A stretch of DNA of 64,000 nucleotides. Source: Paraburkholderia rhynchosiae. GTDB taxonomy: Bacteria > Pseudomonadota > Gammaproteobacteria > Burkholderiales > Burkholderiaceae. The stretch is taken from assembly GCF_002879865.1 (NCBI RefSeq), contig NZ_PNXY01000021.1:1-64000 (forward strand), read 5' to 3'. The notes under the pieces were generated by a model that saw nothing but the letters and a program-made list of their open reading frames with translations, was not told where the DNA came from and did no database searches. Within the stretch, counting starts at the first letter, position 1. Every line of letters starts with the position of its first letter. Below are positions 60,578 to 64,000 of the stretch, piece after piece. The position numbers were made by a program, and so were the translations under genes.

Positions 60578-61231
60578 ATGACCTTTCGCGCCCAAATGCT
60601 GGACACGTTGACCTCCCAGTCGTCCCGGGATCTCGAAGCGCAGGCGCTCGGACTGGTGCCGATCGTCGTGGAAACGAGCGGCCGGGGCGAGCGCTCGTAT
60701 GACATCTACTCGCGTCTGCTGAAGGAACGCATTGTGTTCCTGGTCGGCGAGGTGAACGATCAGACGGCCAATCTCGTGGTCGCGCAAATGCTGTTTCTCG
60801 AAAGCGAGAACCCGGACAAAGATATCTATTTCTACATCAACAGCCCGGGCGGCTCGGTGTCGGCCGGCATGGCGATCTACGATACGATGCAGTTCATCAA
60901 GCCGGACGTCTCAACGCTGTGCATGGGGCTGGCGGCGAGCATGGGCGCGTTCCTGCTGGCAGCGGGCGCCAAGGGCAAGCGCTTCGCGCTGCCGAACTCG
61001 CGTGTGATGATCCACCAGCCGTTGGGCGGCGCGCGCGGTCAGGCGTCGGACATCGAAATCCAGGCGCGCGAAATCCTGTATTTGAAGGAGCGGCTGAATC
61101 ATCTGCTCGCGCACCACACCGGCCAACCCGTCGAGCGCATTGCCCGCGACACCGACCGTGACAATTTCATGTCCGGCGACGACGCGCAAGCCTACGGTCT
61201 GGTCGATCAGGTAGCCCACAAACGTCCGTGA
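60578..61231 (+). CDS. clpP: ATP-dependent Clp protease proteolytic subunit
   Basis: This 217-residue serine peptidase has the nucleophile in GLAASMGAFLLAAG, the catalytic His in SRVMIHQPLGG and the Asp in IARDTDRDNFMS. ClpP tetradecamers degrade proteins unfolded by ClpX or ClpA. The start MTFRAQMLDTL gives a short pro-segment. It lies 180 bases before clpX. Confidence 0.97.
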   Translation: MTFRAQMLDTLTSQSSRDLEAQALGLVPIVVETSGRGERSYDIYSRLLKERIVFLVGEVNDQTANLVVAQMLFLESENPDKDIYFYINSPGGSVSAGMAIYDTMQFIKPDVSTLCMGLAASMGAFLLAAGAKGKRFALPNSRVMIHQPLGGARGQASDIEIQAREILYLKERLNHLLAHHTGQPVERIARDTDRDNFMSGDDAQAYGLVDQVAHKRP

Positions 61232-61411
61232 GCGGGTACGGGTTTGCGCTAAATCGGGGCAAATCCGGCATCTGATCGCTTGTGAAATAATCAAGACTCG
61301 TCCGAGCGCCTGCGGCAAACGCCGTCACCTTGCTCAGCCCAGCCGCGCCCAACTGCGAGGCTATGGCAAACGGCGTATCATGTAATCGAGTGTCCGGAGG
61401 CTCACACATCT

Positions 61412-62683
61412 ATGGCGGACAAGAAAGGTTCTAACAGCGAAAAGCTGTTGTATTGCTCGTTTTGCGGCAAGAGCCAGCATGAAGTCAAAAAACTGATTGC
61501 CGGCCCGTCGGTGTTCATCTGTGATGAATGTATCGACCTGTGCAACGAAATCATTCGCGACGAAGCAGCAGGCGCGGGTATCGAGGCGGGCTTGTCCAAG
61601 TCCGACCTGCCGAGTCCGCAGGAAATCCGTGAAATCCTGGATCAGTATGTGATCGGTCAGGAACGCGCGAAGAAAATTCTCGCGGTCGCGGTTTACAACC
61701 ACTACAAGCGCCTGAAGCATCTCGACAAGAAGGATGAGATCGAGCTGTCCAAGAGCAACATCCTGCTGATCGGCCCGACCGGTTCGGGCAAGACCTTGCT
61801 TGCGCAAACGCTCGCGCGTCTTCTGAACGTCCCCTTCGTCATTGCCGATGCAACCACGCTCACTGAGGCGGGTTACGTGGGTGAAGACGTCGAGAACATC
61901 ATCCAGAAGCTGCTGCAAAACTGCAATTACGAAGTGGACAAGGCCCAACGGGGCATTGTCTATATCGACGAAATCGACAAGATCAGCCGCAAGTCCGATA
62001 ACCCGTCCATTACCCGCGACGTGTCGGGCGAGGGCGTGCAGCAGGCCTTGCTCAAGCTGGTTGAAGGCACGATGGCGTCGGTGCCGCCGCAGGGCGGCCG
62101 CAAGCATCCGAATCAGGACTTCATCCAGGTCGACACCACCAACATTCTGTTCATTTGCGGTGGCGCGTTCGACGGCCTCGAAAAAGTCATCGTCGATCGT
62201 ACTGAAAAGACCGGCATCGGCTTTGGCGCCAGCGTGAAGAGCAAGCAGGACCGCGACGCCGGCGAAGTGCTGCGTGAGGTGGAGCCGGAAGATCTGATCA
62301 AGTTCGGCCTGATTCCGGAACTGATCGGCCGTCTCCCGGTGGTTGCCACGCTCGGCAAGCTCGACGAAACGGCGCTGATGAAAATCCTCGTCGAACCGAA
62401 GAATGCGCTGGTGAAGCAGTACCACAAGCTGTTCAACATGGAACGCGTCGAGCTCGAAATTCGCCCGGCTGCGTTGCAGGCCGTGGCGCGGAAGGCGATC
62501 CGTCGCAAGACGGGCGCGCGCGGGCTGCGCTCCATTCTGGAACAGGCGTTGCTGGACGTCATGTACGATCTGCCGCAAATGAAAGGTGTCAGCAAGGTCA
62601 TCATTGACGACAACGTTATCGACGGCGACGGCAAGCCCTTACTGATCTACGAAGACGCGCCCAAAGTCGCGGGTTCGAACTGA
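61412..62683 (+). CDS. clpX: ATP-dependent Clp protease ATP-binding subunit ClpX
   Basis: This 423-residue AAA+ unfoldase has an N-terminal C4 zinc domain (YCSFCGKSQ ... CDECIDLC), Walker A (IGPTGSGKTLLAQTLA), Walker B (IVYIDEIDKI), the ClpP-binding IGF loop (KTGIGFGASVKS) and sensor-2 (KTGARGLRSI). It feeds substrates to ClpP. Confidence 0.97.
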   Translation: MADKKGSNSEKLLYCSFCGKSQHEVKKLIAGPSVFICDECIDLCNEIIRDEAAGAGIEAGLSKSDLPSPQEIREILDQYVIGQERAKKILAVAVYNHYKRLKHLDKKDEIELSKSNILLIGPTGSGKTLLAQTLARLLNVPFVIADATTLTEAGYVGEDVENIIQKLLQNCNYEVDKAQRGIVYIDEIDKISRKSDNPSITRDVSGEGVQQALLKLVEGTMASVPPQGGRKHPNQDFIQVDTTNILFICGGAFDGLEKVIVDRTEKTGIGFGASVKSKQDRDAGEVLREVEPEDLIKFGLIPELIGRLPVVATLGKLDETALMKILVEPKNALVKQYHKLFNMERVELEIRPAALQAVARKAIRRKTGARGLRSILEQALLDVMYDLPQMKGVSKVIIDDNVIDGDGKPLLIYEDAPKVAGSN

Positions 62684-62706
62684 TCGGCTTTCGGGTACCG
62701 CAAAAG

Positions 62707-62735
62707 GCCGTTCATGGCGACGTGAACGGCTTTTT
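62707..62735 (+). terminator. Terminator after clpX
   Basis: GCCGTTCA pairs with TGAACGGC around eight bases, followed by five T. It closes the clpPX transcript before lon. Confidence 0.85.
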
Positions 62736-62771
62736 CGTTTATCGTGTGGTCAGAATGTTTGTTTTCACTAT

Positions 62772-62801
62772 GGAGTCACTGAACCTTCGGAGTCACTGAA
62801 C
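62772..62801 (+). repeat. Short tandem repeat upstream of lon
   Basis: GGAGTCACTGAAC occurs at 62772-62784 and at 62789-62801, separated by CTTC (period 17). It lies about 80 bases before the lon start, where a promoter operator could be. Confidence 0.5.
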
Positions 62802-62882
62802 TTTTCCCACACGCGGAGGCTTGCAATATTTTCTGCCGGCCTCACCTATCGAACGAACTGATTCCACTCATGGGGAAATGAA

Positions 62883-64000
62883 ATGTCAGGAACCCAACTC
62901 CTCCCGCCGGAACGCATTACGCTCCCGCTGCTCCCGCTGCGTGACGTAGTCGTTTTCCCGCACATGGTGATTCCGCTCTTCGTAGGCCGCCCGAAGTCGA
63001 TCAAGGCTCTCGAAGCAGCGATGGAAGGCGGCAAGCACATCATGCTCGTCGCCCAGAAAACGGCTGCGAAAGATGAGCCGACCGAAAAGGACATGTACGA
63101 AGTAGGGTGTGTTGCCAACATCCTGCAAATGCTGAAGTTGCCCGATGGCACCGTGAAGGTGCTCGTCGAGGGTTTGCAGCGCGCGAAAACGCTTTCCATC
63201 GAAGAACAGGAAACGCAGTTCTCGTGCGAAGTCATGCCGCTCGAACCCGACCACGCCGACAGCGCTGAAACCGAAGCGCTGCGCCGCGCGATCGTGTCGC
63301 AGTTCGACCAGTATGTGAAGCTGAACAAGAAGATTCCGCCGGAGATCCTGACGTCGCTGTCGGGTATCGACGAAGCCGGGCGTCTGGCCGATACGATCGC
63401 GGCACATCTGCCGCTCAAGCTCGACCAGAAGCAGCACATTCTGGAAATGTTCCCGGTCATCGAGCGACTCGAGCATCTGCTCGCGCAACTCGAAGCCGAG
63501 ATCGACATCCTGCAGGTTGAAAAGCGCATCCGTGGACGTGTGAAGCGCCAGATGGAGAAGAGCCAGCGCGAGTACTACCTGAACGAACAGGTCAAGGCGA
63601 TCCAGAAGGAACTCGGCGAAGGGGAAGAAGGTGCGGACCTCGAAGAACTCGAGAAGCGCATCACCGCTGCGCGCATGCCGAAGGAAGCTAAGAAGAAGGC
63701 CGACGCCGAGCTGAAGAAGCTCAAGCTGATGTCGCCGATGTCGGCGGAAGCGACGGTCGTGCGCAACTATATCGACACGCTGATCGGCTTGCCGTGGCGC
63801 AAGAAGAGCAAGGTCAACAACGACCTCTCGAATGCGGAACGCGTGCTCGACGAAGACCACTTCGGTCTCGAGAAGGTGAAGGAACGCATTCTCGAGTATC
63901 TCGCGGTCCAGCAACGTGTCGACAAGGTGAAAGCGCCGATCCTGTGCCTCGTTGGGCCTCCGGGTGTCGGTAAGACGTCGCTTGGTCAGTCGATCGCTCG
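62883..64000 (+). CDS. lon: Lon protease, N-terminal part (cut by window end)
   Basis: The frame opens at ATG 62883 with GGGGAAATGA just upstream and stays open to the window edge (372 codons). The N-terminal substrate-binding domain begins LPLLPLRDVVVFPHMVIPLF. A coiled-coil follows (EAEIDILQVEKRIRGRVKRQ, YYLNEQVKAIQKELGEGEEG). The AAA+ Walker A (LVGPPGVGKTSLGQSIAR) is the last thing visible. The proteolytic Ser-Lys dyad lies outside the window. Confidence 0.97.
   Translation, partial: MSGTQLLPPERITLPLLPLRDVVVFPHMVIPLFVGRPKSIKALEAAMEGGKHIMLVAQKTAAKDEPTEKDMYEVGCVANILQMLKLPDGTVKVLVEGLQRAKTLSIEEQETQFSCEVMPLEPDHADSAETEALRRAIVSQFDQYVKLNKKIPPEILTSLSGIDEAGRLADTIAAHLPLKLDQKQHILEMFPVIERLEHLLAQLEAEIDILQVEKRIRGRVKRQMEKSQREYYLNEQVKAIQKELGEGEEGADLEELEKRITAARMPKEAKKKADAELKKLKLMSPMSAEATVVRNYIDTLIGLPWRKKSKVNNDLSNAERVLDEDHFGLEKVKERILEYLAVQQRVDKVKAPILCLVGPPGVGKTSLGQSIA

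Overview
The window is GC-rich DNA from a member of the Burkholderiaceae, most likely Paraburkholderia or a close relative. This is inferred from protein character (RimO, BktB, AhpC/AhpD, OmpR/EnvZ, trigger factor) and from the tig-clpP-clpX-lon and ispD-ispF orders. No database search was run. About 13.4 kb of accessory DNA at the left is followed by about 50.6 kb of ordinary chromosome. | Island, 1 to about 13,417. This looks like an integrated, partly decayed phage-like or satellite element abutting the start of rimO. It holds a run of small rightward genes (244-3142), a block of leftward genes (3993-6181) ending in a small serine resolvase, a compact promoter/Ash-like/C4-like leader feeding three coupled small genes (8379-9462), and a large serine recombinase (11741-13402). 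The recombinase starts 15 bp from the divergent rimO start codon. Inside lies an 1.3 kb scar resembling a chromosomal MFS-ssb locus. In it the MFS gene has an internal deletion, a short inverted segment and a 3' frameshift, and ssb is cut after about 80 codons. Several island proteins are paralogues of one another. The left end of the element lies outside the window. | Chromosome, 13,418-64,000. In order: rimO-kdgK operon, bktB thiolase, a periplasmic protein, metC, serB, a P450, the Ku-LigD end-joining pair, a disordered small protein, a DUF6013-like exported protein, FetA/FetB-type ABC exporter, an AsmA protein with a coupled 31-aa membrane peptide, a three-gene phosphorelay cluster (CHASE3 kinase, CheY-like regulator, REC-PAS-HK-REC hybrid), mscL, a PLP dehydratase, argE, mfd, ispD-ispF, ahpC-ahpD with an OxyR-like site, ompR-envZ, a Tat-exported DUF1501 protein, a squalene/phytoene-synthase-fold protein lacking the first Asp motif, tRNA-Leu(UAG), DUF2339-DUF3999, a MarR regulator with glycerate kinase, and tig-clpP-clpX-lon (lon cut by the window end). 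| Working together: the right end is the protein-folding and ATP-dependent proteolysis cluster, ahpC/ahpD is peroxide defence, Ku/LigD is non-homologous end joining, and rimO modifies ribosomal protein S12. No clearly new multi-gene system is proven. The most unusual material is in the island: the recombinase/rimO junction, the rearranged MFS-ssb scar, the Ash/C4-like leader and the paralogous small genes.
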